64,000 bases of DNA from Eubacterium sp. (GCA_024687845.1 JAILEL010000158.1:13471-77470); one strand, 5' to 3'. Positions 19,980 through 28,813 are shown, counted from the stretch's first letter. A program made the numbers and translations. The notes: a model not told the origin generated them from the sequence alone.

Positions 19980-20240
19980 ATTCCCCTGCTCCCAAAATCT
20001 AGTCAAATGCTGAGGTCATATATAAGCAAGTATATAATAAAAATGCATAAATATCAAAATTATTTTAAATTATATTAATACTGATAATTTTCATTAAGTA
20101 TAAAAAAATACAATAATATAATAAAATATTCAATTTAAAAAATATATATTATCTGATAATATGACATAAGTGTCAAAATATAAAAAAAATCAGAATAATG
20201 ATAATTATATTAAGAAATTATATATCGAGAGGGGAAAACA
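19980..20240. promoter_or_regulatory. Divergent AT-rich intergenic region with TGACA-N4-TGTCA palindrome
   Basis: A strongly AT-rich spacer between the divergent diguanylate cyclase and arabinofuranosidase genes. A perfect palindrome, TGACA (20162-20166), TAAG, TGTCA (20171-20175), lies 66 bases before the arabinofuranosidase start and is a candidate operator for a sugar-responsive repressor. I could not place confident -35/-10 boxes. Confidence 0.35.
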
Positions 20241-22688
20241 ATGAGTTACTTAAAAATCAAAACAAAAGAGAAGCGATTTCCAGTAGCAAAGGATTTATAT
20301 GGTTTATTTTTTGAAGATATTAGCCACGCAGGAGATGGTGGTCTGTATCCGGAAATGATAAGAAATCGTTCATTTGAAGATTCGATTCTGCCAGAAGGAT
20401 GTGTTACAGAAGATGAGGGTAAAACCTTTGTTTCGCCAACTGGATGGATTGAAGAATTCAACAACGGAGAAGGAATGAGTGACTGGGTAAAGAATAACAA
20501 GGTTGTCCCAACATCTATTCCAGGCTGGTATTCAGAAAATGCAGAGATGTCTCTCGATTATGTCAATATTCTTAATCCAAAACGAAAGGTTTCGCTTAAG
20601 GTAGGCTTTAAAGAAAACGGACAGATTCGTAATGTTGGTTACTGTGGAATTCCACAATCTAAGGGAAGTTCTTATAATTTTTATATGTTTGTCAAGTCTG
20701 ATAAGGATGTGACAGTTGAGCTTAAAATATCCGATAAAGCCCGTATATCTGATACTGTAAAAATTCAGATCAAAGCCGGAGACTGGAATCGTTACGATGC
20801 ATTATTAAATGCCCAAATAACTACAGGTGAAGGTGAGTTTTGTATTACAAGCCAAGCAGAAGCTACTGTTTATTTTGGTTTTGTTTCCTTAATGCCGGCA
20901 GAAACATTTATGGGACATGGATTAAGAACAGACCTTGCCGAAAAGCTTCGTGATATGAATCCAGCTTTCCTGCGTTTTCCAGGTGGATGTATAGTAGAAG
21001 GCTTTTCTATGGAAACTGTATGGTATTTTCAGAATACTGTTGGTCCTGTATGGGAAAGGCCCTCACACTGGCTTCTATGGCATTATAGAACCACTAACGG
21101 ACTTGGTTTCCATGAATATCTTCAGCTCTGTGAGGACCTTGATATTGCACCTCTTTACGTATGCAACTGTGGTATGACCTGTCAGGGACGTTGTCCTAGA
21201 TATTTTGATGAAGAAGAACAGCAATATATGATAGATGATATTTTTGCGGCTTTAGAATATGCTCTTGGAAGTGCTGATACAAAGTGGGGTTCTGTTCGTG
21301 CAAGTATGGGACATGAAACGCCTTTCAGACTTGATTATCTTGAGATTGGAAATGAAAATGCTGGACCAGAATATGACTGGAGATTCGATCTGATCAAAGA
21401 AAAAGTATTAGAGAAATATCCTGATATTATAATTGTTGCAAATGACCGTGGTAAAACAAAAAAACTTAAAACAGATATAGTTGATGATCATTATTATAAT
21501 ATGCCTGAGTTTTTTGCAGAAGGCATCAATATATATGATGATTCAGACAGAAATGATCCGGATATATTTGTTGGTGAATTTGCAGTTAACCAGACTTACG
21601 AAGGTCAGCTTCGGGCAGCAATAGGTGAAGCAATGTTCATGCTTGGACTAGAGAGAAATCAGGACAAGGTTAAGCTTTCTTCCTATGCCCCTCTTTTTCA
21701 GCATGTTAATTACGGTTCATGGTTCCCAAATCTTATTATATTTGACAACTTAAAAAGTTTTGTAATTCCGACCTATTATAGTTTTCGTGTATTTGGAGGA
21801 AATCGTGGAGAGAACGTTGTTTCCTTCGAAGAAGAGATAAATAATATCTATTATGATATCCATGGACTTCCTTCACTTTCCGGTGATGATGGAGTCAGAT
21901 ATAAAAACCCAGTATGGAATGGCAAAACAGTAACTCCATCACGTGATATCTTAGCTGAGCATGATGTTAATAATAATGAAATAACCATATATCGTAAATT
22001 ACCTGAAGATATGCCAGAATTTCCATTTAAGGTATATCCTCTGGTTACTCTGGGAGAAGATTTAGAATGTAGAGAAGGAATCTTTGAAGTTGATGCATTT
22101 TATGAAGAAGGAAAAGATATATCACTTGGAATATTGGCATCTCCAAAGCCACTTTCATTCTACGATCGTACAAATCCTAATCCGGTAGATCCATGGAGCA
22201 TGAGATTCTTAGAAGTATCACGCTGGATCCTGTCAGATAGCAAATCCTTCGTTGCTCGTGACAGTTTCCCAGCAAAAGCATATTCTGAAGCTAAGGAAGT
22301 TACTCTCAAAAAGAATGAATATAATCATCTCAAATATACCGTGTCAAATCATTCTATAACATTAGAACTAAATGGAGAGATAATAGATAATGTAGAACTA
22401 CCTTATTATCCTGGAATGGGTACTGTAGTAACAGATACAGAAGAAGAAGTAATAATTAAAATAGTTAATTTTTCGGATAATGAAGAATCTGTTGAAATCA
22501 TTTTAGACTGTGATGTTGAATCAGATTATACCGTAAACCTGCTAACTGGAAATGCTACAGACGAAAATAGCTTAGATAATCCTCTGAATGTATGTGATAA
22601 AATAATAAAGAAAAATGGAGCAGCAAGAGAATTTGTATACGATGCACCAGCCCTATCTATTAATGCTTTACGTTTGAAGAAACATTAG
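20241..22688 (+). CDS. Intracellular alpha-L-arabinofuranosidase, GH51
   Basis: Releases terminal alpha-L-arabinofuranose from arabinoxylan or arabinan fragments. The clan GH-A catalytic pair is visible: acid/base Glu372 in EIGNEN and nucleophile Glu446 in VGEFAV. The N-terminal block LYGLFFEDISHAGDGGLYPE is typical of GH51. There is a likely carbohydrate-binding-like stretch at about residues 90-210, and a beta-sandwich ends the 815-residue protein. No signal peptide is seen, so it acts on imported oligosaccharides. AGAGGGG precedes the ATG. No sugar transporter is adjacent. Confidence 0.93.
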   Translation: MSYLKIKTKEKRFPVAKDLYGLFFEDISHAGDGGLYPEMIRNRSFEDSILPEGCVTEDEGKTFVSPTGWIEEFNNGEGMSDWVKNNKVVPTSIPGWYSENAEMSLDYVNILNPKRKVSLKVGFKENGQIRNVGYCGIPQSKGSSYNFYMFVKSDKDVTVELKISDKARISDTVKIQIKAGDWNRYDALLNAQITTGEGEFCITSQAEATVYFGFVSLMPAETFMGHGLRTDLAEKLRDMNPAFLRFPGGCIVEGFSMETVWYFQNTVGPVWERPSHWLLWHYRTTNGLGFHEYLQLCEDLDIAPLYVCNCGMTCQGRCPRYFDEEEQQYMIDDIFAALEYALGSADTKWGSVRASMGHETPFRLDYLEIGNENAGPEYDWRFDLIKEKVLEKYPDIIIVANDRGKTKKLKTDIVDDHYYNMPEFFAEGINIYDDSDRNDPDIFVGEFAVNQTYEGQLRAAIGEAMFMLGLERNQDKVKLSSYAPLFQHVNYGSWFPNLIIFDNLKSFVIPTYYSFRVFGGNRGENVVSFEEEINNIYYDIHGLPSLSGDDGVRYKNPVWNGKTVTPSRDILAEHDVNNNEITIYRKLPEDMPEFPFKVYPLVTLGEDLECREGIFEVDAFYEEGKDISLGILASPKPLSFYDRTNPNPVDPWSMRFLEVSRWILSDSKSFVARDSFPAKAYSEAKEVTLKKNEYNHLKYTVSNHSITLELNGEIIDNVELPYYPGMGTVVTDTEEEVIIKIVNFSDNEESVEIILDCDVESDYTVNLLTGNATDENSLDNPLNVCDKIIKKNGAAREFVYDAPALSINALRLKKH

Positions 22689-22772
22689 TTATTCTGATTG
22701 ATTTATTTTATTTTTATGATAAACTAAAAGAGTTGTTTATTACATACATTTAAAAGAAGGATGAGGAGTATT

Positions 22773-24332
22773 ATGAGTAAAGAAAAACGTGATAGCTGGG
22801 GCTCCCGTTCCCAGTTCATTCTCGCATCAATCGGATCTGCTGTAGGTTTAGGAAATGCTTGGCGTTTTCCAGGACTTGCTGCAAAGCATGGTGGCGGAGC
22901 ATTCCTTCTGGTTTATCTTCTTGCCATGCTTGTTATTGGTATTCCATTTTTAATGATGGAAATATCTATTGGACGTAAAATGCATCGTGGTGTTCCAGAA
23001 GCACTTCGTGCAATCAAGAAGCCAACCGAACCTATAGGCTGGTTCGCAGTTTCAAATGCTTATGTTATTGCTGTTTATTATGCAGTTGTTTTTGCATGGG
23101 TAATCATGATGGCATTTGCAAGCTTTAAGTTTGCAGGTCTCACAGGTGATTCTGAATCAGCTGCTGGAATATGGGCTTCAATGATTAAAACAACAGGAAC
23201 AACTTCTGGTTATGGTACAATATCATTTCCAGTACTGGGATGTCTTGTTTTAGCATGGGTACTTATTTATGCTTGTATTCGTAACGGCCCTGGAACAGTT
23301 GGAAAAGTTGTTAAATATACGGTATTTCTGCCAATCATATGTCTTTTAATTCTTACAATAAAAGGAATTCTTATGCCAGGTGCAATACATGGCTTAACAA
23401 AGTTTTTTGTTCCAGATTTTGCTTCTCTTGCAAGTGCAGATATCTGGATTGATGCTATAGGACAGGTCTTTTATTCTCTGTCTATCATGATGGCTATCAT
23501 GGTAGCTTATGGTTCATTCCTTGATGAAGGTAGTAATATTGCAATAGATTCAGTAATCATTGCATTTTCTGATTTTGCAATTAGTGTTCTGTCAGGAATC
23601 GTGCTCTTTACAACAATGAGCGGAACTGGTCAGTTAGATAACATGACAGCTTCCGGAATCGGAACAGCATTTATAGTTTATCCACAGTCTATTGTACTTT
23701 TAACAAAGAGCGGTGTAGCAAATGCAATATTTGCATTTGTTTTCTACTTCTGCCTGTGTACACTTGCAATAGATAGTGCATTTTCAATCATTGAGGGTGT
23801 TTCAACTGCAATTTCTGACAAGTTCCATTTATCACATAAGAAAACAACTCTTATTCTTTGTATCATTGCAAGTATTCTTTCTCTTTGGTTCATCACTGGA
23901 GCAGGACTTGCATGGCTGGATATTGTAGATCACTGGTGTAATGCTTTCAGCTTAATCCTAGTTGGTATTCTTGAAGCAATCACCATAGGATGGCTTTTTG
24001 ACCCAATAAAAGTATTAAATGAAGTAAATAGAAATACTACTAACTTTAAGATGCCAGCTTGGTGGTTTGTAACTTCTATTAAGTTCTTAGCACCTCTTAC
24101 ACTTGTAGGATTCTTTATTTGGAATTTGGTAGACTTATTTAAAAATGAAGCTTTAACTGGAATATACGGAAGACCTGATGGCTATTCACTTGCATCTAAT
24201 ATAGTTGGTGGATGGCTTATACTGGCACTTTGCTTATTCAGTGGTTTTATCGTAAAAATCATTGAGAATAGTATTGCAAAGAAAGGTTATAAGCCTGATG
24301 ATGTTGTTTGGGAAGATACTGAAGAGAAATAA
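22773..24332 (+). CDS. Sodium-dependent transporter, NSS (SNF) family
   Basis: A membrane symporter of the neurotransmitter:sodium family, probably importing an amino acid with sodium. The diagnostic N-terminal block SAVGLGNAWRFPGLAAKHGG with unwound helix 1 is present, followed by GIPFLMMEISIG; about 12 hydrophobic helices span 519 residues. The ATG at 22773 is chosen because AGGAG is five bases before it; the ATG at 22761 is too close to its own AGAAGG. A strong terminator follows at 24371-24404. The substrate cannot be told from sequence. Confidence 0.92.
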   Translation: MSKEKRDSWGSRSQFILASIGSAVGLGNAWRFPGLAAKHGGGAFLLVYLLAMLVIGIPFLMMEISIGRKMHRGVPEALRAIKKPTEPIGWFAVSNAYVIAVYYAVVFAWVIMMAFASFKFAGLTGDSESAAGIWASMIKTTGTTSGYGTISFPVLGCLVLAWVLIYACIRNGPGTVGKVVKYTVFLPIICLLILTIKGILMPGAIHGLTKFFVPDFASLASADIWIDAIGQVFYSLSIMMAIMVAYGSFLDEGSNIAIDSVIIAFSDFAISVLSGIVLFTTMSGTGQLDNMTASGIGTAFIVYPQSIVLLTKSGVANAIFAFVFYFCLCTLAIDSAFSIIEGVSTAISDKFHLSHKKTTLILCIIASILSLWFITGAGLAWLDIVDHWCNAFSLILVGILEAITIGWLFDPIKVLNEVNRNTTNFKMPAWWFVTSIKFLAPLTLVGFFIWNLVDLFKNEALTGIYGRPDGYSLASNIVGGWLILALCLFSGFIVKIIENSIAKKGYKPDDVVWEDTEEK

Positions 24333-24370
24333 TATATATTTGTTTATTTTACAAAAATAGACACGGATTA

Positions 24371-24404
24371 AACTGTCCTTCAATCAAATGAAGGGCAGTT
24401 TTTT
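24371..24404 (+). terminator. Intrinsic terminator after the NSS transporter
   Basis: A 12-pair stem with one wobble (24371-24382 with 24389-24400), a six-base loop and a T run at 24399-24404. Confidence 0.92.
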
Positions 24405-24493
24405 ATTTTGTGATATATTTATATTTTTGTTGATCTTTTGTTGTTACTCGGAGTTTATTATGAGGTTAAGTAAAAGATAAATGGAATTTTAAC

Positions 24494-24769
24494 GTGTATA
24501 AGAGAAAAAGCATAGCAATGAGTGATATGCCTCCGGCTTTACTTGAGCATGATGTAAATAAGCTTAATGCTGAGAACAGATTTCATGTTGAGAGAAATGA
24601 TCTGACTGCTTATGAAAGATACAGTGCTGTTTTTAATACCGAACAGCCTTATAAGGTTGATGAAAAGAAGACTATATCAAAATACACTTCTAAAAAAGTA
24701 ATTGGCTTCCTGAAGAATATGATAGAAGCAGACTATGGTATATTAAGCAGGAAGAATAATAGAATATAA
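24494..24769 (+). CDS. Hypothetical small basic protein
   Basis: Not recognised. If translated from the GTG at 24494 it has 91 residues; an in-frame ATG at 24518 would give 83. Neither start has a convincing ribosome binding site. It is hydrophilic and charged, with no membrane segment. It sits between a terminator and the promoter of the fluoride-riboswitch gene, so it would need its own promoter, which I could not identify. It may be a non-coding open frame. Confidence 0.35.
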   Translation: MYKRKSIAMSDMPPALLEHDVNKLNAENRFHVERNDLTAYERYSAVFNTEQPYKVDEKKTISKYTSKKVIGFLKNMIEADYGILSRKNNRI

Positions 24770-24782
24770 TCTTTTTCTAATC

Positions 24783-24811
24783 TTTACATATGAGTAAACG
24801 AATGATATAAT
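24783..24811 (+). promoter_or_regulatory. Sigma-A promoter for the fluoride-riboswitch transcript
   Basis: TTTACA (24783-24788), a 17-base spacer and TATAAT (24806-24811). The predicted start, about 24818, is ten bases before the aptamer. Confidence 0.8.
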
Positions 24812-24827
24812 TCATATGTTTGAAAAA

Positions 24828-24922
24828 GGGAATGAGGTCTCCCTAAGTAGATATACTTAAACCGCTTAATGAGCTGATGACTTCTGCATTTCTTTTTGTG
24901 ATGCAGAGTTTGTCAGCTTTTT
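24828..24922 (+). promoter_or_regulatory. Fluoride riboswitch (crcB motif) with terminator expression platform
   Basis: GGGA (24828-24831) pairs with TCCC (24840-24843); GAGGTC (24834-24839) pairs with GACTTC (24879-24884); GCTT (24864-24867) pairs with GAGC (24871-24874). The conserved AUGAGG, AAAC and GCUGAUGNCU segments match the fluoride aptamer. An extra TAAGTA-GATA-TACTTA hairpin sits in the joining region. A 17-base arm at 24873-24889 can instead pair with 24901-24917 and is followed by five T, forming a terminator that uses the aptamer's 3' strand. Fluoride binding should therefore allow readthrough into the antiporter gene (ON switch, inferred). Confidence 0.92.
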
Positions 24923-24942
24923 CTGCATATTGGAGGTAGTTT

Positions 24943-26118
24943 ATGTTATTAAGTATCGCTATAATACTGTTATCTGGTCTGCTGTTAGGGACTATCTGTA
25001 AGAAGGTAAGATTTCCGAGTTTGTTTGGGATGATAATAGCAGGTGTTATTATCGGTCCTTACTGCTTGAATCTGATAGATGATTCCATTTTAAATGTTTC
25101 GTCTGAAATCAGGCGTATTGCTCTGATTATTATACTGATTAGAGCAGGGCTAAAACTGAGTCTAGATGATCTGAAGAAAGTGGGAAGACCGGCCATACTC
25201 ATGTGTTTTCTGCCGGCTTGTTTTGAGATTATAGGAATGATTATTATTGCACCTATAATGTTCGGGATGAGTCGTCTAGATGCTGCAATACTCGGAGCTG
25301 TTATCGGTGCAGTTTCTCCGGCAGTAATTGTACCGCGAATGATAAAACTAATAGATGAAGGATATGGTACCAAACAAGGTATTCCACAAATGATACTTGC
25401 GGGAGCATCTGTGGATGATGTGTTTGTGATTGTAATGTTTACAACATTTACTGGAATTGCTCAAGGACAGGGTGTATCAATAAGAGAAATAATTAATATT
25501 CCTATTTCAATATTGCTAGGAATAATAATAGGTTTTGCTGTTGGATTTTTGCTTTATAAATGGTTTTCAAAAATATCTGTATCATTAATAATAATGACTA
25601 TAATAGTATTATCTGTAAGCTTTTGTTTATCTGCGGTTGAAACTGAACTGGTGTTTATTCCGTTTGCTTCTTTAATTGCTATAATGTGCCTTGGTATAGC
25701 AATAAGAAAATCTGATGTTGATATGGCAAAAAAACTGTCGGCTCAATATGATAAGCTTTGGACAGTGGCAGAAGTTTTTCTGTTTGTATTAGTTGGTGCG
25801 TCGGTTGCTATAGATCATGCAAAAGAAGCAGGAATAAAGGCTGTTATACTTATTCTTGTGGTAATATTATTCAGAATGATAGGTGTATTTGTGTGTGTGA
25901 TAAAAACGAAACTCAGTTTTAAAGAGAAATTATTTTGCATGATAGCATATACACCAAAAGCAACTGTACAGGCAGCTATTGGAGGACTACCTTTGGCAAT
26001 GGGACTTCCCTCTGGAGAATTAATTCTTACCATATCTGTTGTAGCAATTTTGTTAACTGCTCCATTAGGTGCATTTGGTATAGATCTGACTTATAAAAAA
26101 TTCCTGATAGCAAAATAA
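24943..26118 (+). CDS. Cation:proton antiporter (CPA family), fluoride-riboswitch controlled
   Basis: A membrane antiporter of 391 residues with about 12 hydrophobic helices, for example GMIIAGVIIGPYCLNLID, then ALIIILIRAGLKLSLDDLKK and AVIGAVSPAVIVPRMIKLID, resembling NhaP/Kef-type exchangers. GGAGG is seven bases upstream of the ATG. The fluoride riboswitch 21 bases upstream implies a role in surviving fluoride. Antiporters of this general kind are known in fluoride regulons, but whether they export fluoride or restore pH and ion balance cannot be told from sequence. Confidence 0.88.
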   Translation: MLLSIAIILLSGLLLGTICKKVRFPSLFGMIIAGVIIGPYCLNLIDDSILNVSSEIRRIALIIILIRAGLKLSLDDLKKVGRPAILMCFLPACFEIIGMIIIAPIMFGMSRLDAAILGAVIGAVSPAVIVPRMIKLIDEGYGTKQGIPQMILAGASVDDVFVIVMFTTFTGIAQGQGVSIREIINIPISILLGIIIGFAVGFLLYKWFSKISVSLIIMTIIVLSVSFCLSAVETELVFIPFASLIAIMCLGIAIRKSDVDMAKKLSAQYDKLWTVAEVFLFVLVGASVAIDHAKEAGIKAVILILVVILFRMIGVFVCVIKTKLSFKEKLFCMIAYTPKATVQAAIGGLPLAMGLPSGELILTISVVAILLTAPLGAFGIDLTYKKFLIAK

Positions 26119-26163
26119 AAATGAAATTAAAACGACTCAATTAAATTTTAGAGGTATTTGAAA

Positions 26164-26676
26164 TTGAAGGTTATTCTAAGTAGAAAAGGATTTGATTCTT
26201 CTAATGGTGGGATAGTGAGTCCGATATTTGAAGATGGTTCCATGGTTTCATTTCCTATTCCAAGTTTTGATAAAGATAACGACCTGCAAGTTATTTGGGG
26301 ATACCTTCAGGTTGGTGAGATTATAGAAAATCCTGTAGAACAGGAAAAATTATGGTGGCATCCGCATTCCAGTATTGAGCGAAGAAATAATAAAACAAAT
26401 ATGATTATTACTGCCACAAAAACTTTATCATTTGATAATAGTAAACCAGGTGCTGGATTACTTAAGTATGATGTTAAGAGAGTGTTGACACTTGAAAATA
26501 ATAATAAAGCTACATGGAAGTATAACACTGTATATGATTTGGAACATATATTAAGCAACAGAAGGAACTCGGCTAAGAATCCTGATGAAGGCATTTACTA
26601 TGCTGGTATATGGCAGGAATTAGGGCTTGCTGAGTCTAAGGAGTGCTTGGATTGGGCAGAATCAATCGTTTTATAA
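26164..26676 (+). CDS. Nmad3-like protein, probably internally shortened
   Basis: The N-terminal block KVILSRKGFDSSNGG and the later VIWGYLQVGEII followed by WWHPHSS resemble, from memory, the Nmad3 (nucleotide modification associated domain 3) family. In that family a central stretch of roughly 60 or more residues normally separates the SFPIPS and VIWGYLQ blocks; here only a few residues do, so the middle of the domain appears deleted in frame. A TTG start at 26164 has AGAGG nine bases upstream; a TTG at 26158 is closer than usual. No DNA-modification genes flank it. It may be a remnant or a divergent compact form. Confidence 0.55.
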   Translation: MKVILSRKGFDSSNGGIVSPIFEDGSMVSFPIPSFDKDNDLQVIWGYLQVGEIIENPVEQEKLWWHPHSSIERRNNKTNMIITATKTLSFDNSKPGAGLLKYDVKRVLTLENNNKATWKYNTVYDLEHILSNRRNSAKNPDEGIYYAGIWQELGLAESKECLDWAESIVL

Positions 26677-26710
26677 ACTTCGATGAGTGAGCTGATAGGA
26701 GAAATGTCAT

Positions 26711-26842
26711 ATGGAAATAGTGAAAAAGGTATTTGATAAGGCGTTGGTTTTAAAACTCAGAACTCGTATGGATAATCGTGGATTAATGACGGTAAATTAT
26801 GAGGATGAGTTTGTTGACAATAAACAATATAATAGACTATGA
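26711..26842 (+). pseudogene. Fragment resembling dTDP-4-dehydrorhamnose 3,5-epimerase (RfbC/RmlC) N terminus
   Basis: A 43-codon frame starting MEIVKKVFDKALVLKLRTRM and ending at TGA. The piece RMDNRGLMTVNYEDEF resembles the N-terminal strand region of RmlC enzymes, which are normally about 180 residues. A good GGAGAA lies seven bases upstream. No catalytic residues are included and no rest of the gene follows, so it is probably a decayed remnant. The assignment from such a short stretch is tentative. Confidence 0.4.
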
Positions 26843-26912
26843 TATGTATGATTATGTTACTATTCACGGTTCATGAGATAAGTAATATAAACGACTATTT
26901 GGGGAGGGAAAT

Positions 26913-27485
26913 ATGACCAAAAGACGTTCTGTTGATCCGATATATTCTATGTGTGTTCAACCTTCTTTTATTATAGGCACGAATAATGAGGATGGCACAG
27001 CCAACTTTGCCCCTATTACCTGGGCAAGTGCTACCCATGAGGAGGGTAATGGTTATCTTTTTGTCATAAGTATGGCTGGAACTAAGAGGACTAAGAAAAA
27101 CGTGCTTAGAACTGGCATTTTCAGTGCTAATCTAGTAAGCACAGATATGTTACCGCTTATGGACTATTTTGGATCAAAACATGCTAAAGATGGTGCGAAA
27201 AATGATGTTTCCTACGAGGTTGTTCGTGGAGAGGTTTTGAATGTTCCTGTTTTAAACGAAAGCCGATGGGTATATGAATGTGAGGTTGCTAAAACTGTCG
27301 AGACCGGAGATTCAACAACCTTCTTTTGTCATATCCGTAATATACAGATGGATGAGAATCTCGTATGTGAAGACATATTTGATGTTGATTTAACAACACT
27401 TGATCCGGTCATATATTCAGGCAGATACCATAGCCTTGGAAAAATGCTTGGGAAAATTGGAGATTTTGCACATGAATGTAACTAG
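26913..27485 (+). CDS. Flavin reductase family protein
   Basis: A 190-residue FMN-binding split-barrel protein. The N-terminal SFIIGTNNEDGTANFAPITW, then GTKRTKKNVLRTGIFSANLV, match the flavin reductase-like domain seen in NAD(P)H:FMN reductases and related flavoproteins. GGGGAGGG lies upstream of the ATG. It is the last plus-strand gene before a convergent recombinase gene. The redox partner is unknown. Confidence 0.85.
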   Translation: MTKRRSVDPIYSMCVQPSFIIGTNNEDGTANFAPITWASATHEEGNGYLFVISMAGTKRTKKNVLRTGIFSANLVSTDMLPLMDYFGSKHAKDGAKNDVSYEVVRGEVLNVPVLNESRWVYECEVAKTVETGDSTTFFCHIRNIQMDENLVCEDIFDVDLTTLDPVIYSGRYHSLGKMLGKIGDFAHECN

Positions 27486-27560
27486 ATACGGAAATAATCG
27501 GAAAAAGTATAGTGGCCTTTTTTCTAAAAATTTTTTTGGTTTTTACCTGTCTTTTTGGTT

Positions 27561-28610
27561 TCAATCCTTTTCTCTCAACGTCACTTTGTTTCTTGCAGCA
27601 CGTTTTCGTTCCTGTTCGATATCGGCATAATGTTTTCTTGTTGTATTTACATCTTTGTGGCCTAATACATCTGCTACAAGGTAGATGTCACCTGTTTCCT
27701 GATATAATGCAGTTCCATAAGTACTTCTAAGCTTATGAGGTGTAATATGTTTTAGTGGTGTTGCAACCTGAGCATACTTTTTTACCATATTTTCAACTGT
27801 ACGTACTGATATACGTTTTCTTTGAGAGGAGAGGAAGAGTGCATCTTCATGCCCATCCACAGGCTGAATATTCTTACGTTCCTTCAGATAATCCTGAATG
27901 TATCCTGTAGCTTCATCTGAAAAATATACAAACGCTTCATTTCCACCTTTTCGCGTAACTTTTACTCTGGAATTATCAAAATCTACATCTGCAATATTAA
28001 GACCAACGGTTTCAGAAACACGAAGTCCAGTACTAAGCATAAGAGTAAGCAGAGCAAGATCACGGACCTTATCTCGCTCATGAAATTTCTGCTGACGTTC
28101 TGAAAGATTATTTCCAAATTCAACTGTATCAAGAAAATCTGCAGTTTCATTTGCCTCCATACGAGTAATTGTTTTCTCATGTATTTTAGGAGTTTTTACC
28201 TTTTCAGTAACATTTTGAGAAATCATATCATTAATATACAGATAGGAAAAAAATTTACGAATCCCAACAAGTTTACGTTTTTTTGAAGCATTATCATTAG
28301 TATATTCACGTCCATTTCGCACGTAATATGACAGATAATCCATGTATTCCTCAAAATCTCGAGCAGACAGCTTATTTAAGTCTTCACAGGTTATTTCATA
28401 TAATTCTTTCTTTTTAAGAAATGGATTTTCACTCTGTAAAAATTCAAAAAAATACTTTATATCATGAGCATAGCCAATACGAGTACGTGGCTGAGTTGTA
28501 GTTTCTATAGAACGCATAAAATCCTTGGTATAAGGTGGTAAATCCGATAAAATAGAACGAAGTTCAAGGATTTGTTTTTTTGAGAGTTGTTTAACGTAGG
28601 ATTCGGACAT
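27561..28610 (-). CDS. Tyrosine recombinase, XerC/XerD-like
   Basis: A site-specific recombinase of 349 residues with a SAM-like N-terminal DNA-binding domain and a complete catalytic set: Arg197 (STGLRVSE), His292-x-x-Arg295 (PHKLRSTYG), His318 (VLGHKDVNTT) and Tyr328 (RKHYAD). The ATG at 28610 is chosen because GAAAGGAA lies nine bases upstream; a TTG at 28628 overlaps that site. It is not next to a tRNA or phage genes, so it may be a chromosomal Xer-type or DNA-inverting enzyme. Its transcript begins with a long structured leader (28647-28813). Confidence 0.92.
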   Translation of the reverse strand: MSESYVKQLSKKQILELRSILSDLPPYTKDFMRSIETTTQPRTRIGYAHDIKYFFEFLQSENPFLKKKELYEITCEDLNKLSARDFEEYMDYLSYYVRNGREYTNDNASKKRKLVGIRKFFSYLYINDMISQNVTEKVKTPKIHEKTITRMEANETADFLDTVEFGNNLSERQQKFHERDKVRDLALLTLMLSTGLRVSETVGLNIADVDFDNSRVKVTRKGGNEAFVYFSDEATGYIQDYLKERKNIQPVDGHEDALFLSSQRKRISVRTVENMVKKYAQVATPLKHITPHKLRSTYGTALYQETGDIYLVADVLGHKDVNTTRKHYADIEQERKRAARNKVTLREKD

Positions 28611-28646
28611 GATCAGAGTTCCTTTCAAAAATTAGATAAAATATTA

Positions 28647-28813
28647 ATGAGACCTGCAATCACTGAACCCGCTGACTTCGTCATCGGTCGGGCTAAAAAG
28701 CAAGCCCTTATGTTCAGTGATTCCGGGCATTCGCCCTATAAAACCAAAAAGAGATGCTTAAATTTGCATGCAAGCATGCATTTAACCACTCTTTCTGGTT
28801 TTGCAGGTCTCAT
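28647..28813 (-). ncRNA. Large multibranched structured element upstream of the recombinase (candidate leader RNA or small RNA)
   Basis: A perfect 13-pair outer stem (28647-28659 with 28801-28813) encloses three arms: an arm of about 14 pairs with one wobble (AAACC..AAAGAG at 28741-28753 with CTCTTT..GGTTT at about 28788-28801) topped by a GCATGC hairpin; GGGC-ATTC-GCCC at 28725-28736; and an 11-pair stem (28658-28668 with 28712-28722) that branches into TGAC-TTC-GTCA (28673-28683) and GGGCT/AGCCC (28690-28694 with 28703-28707). It is GC-richer than its flanks and lies between a minus-strand promoter and the recombinase start 37 bases away. It is the main content of the 388-base gap 28629-29016; beyond 28903 I see only AT-rich sequence. 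Confidence 0.7.

Noticed and set aside
22689..22772. Promoter for the NSS transporter
   Set aside because: TTGATT and TATGAT-like boxes exist but their spacing of about 11 bases is too short to support a call.
27486..27560. Bidirectional terminator between flavin reductase and recombinase
   Set aside because: A/T-rich runs could pair weakly, but no clear GC-containing stem precedes a T run.
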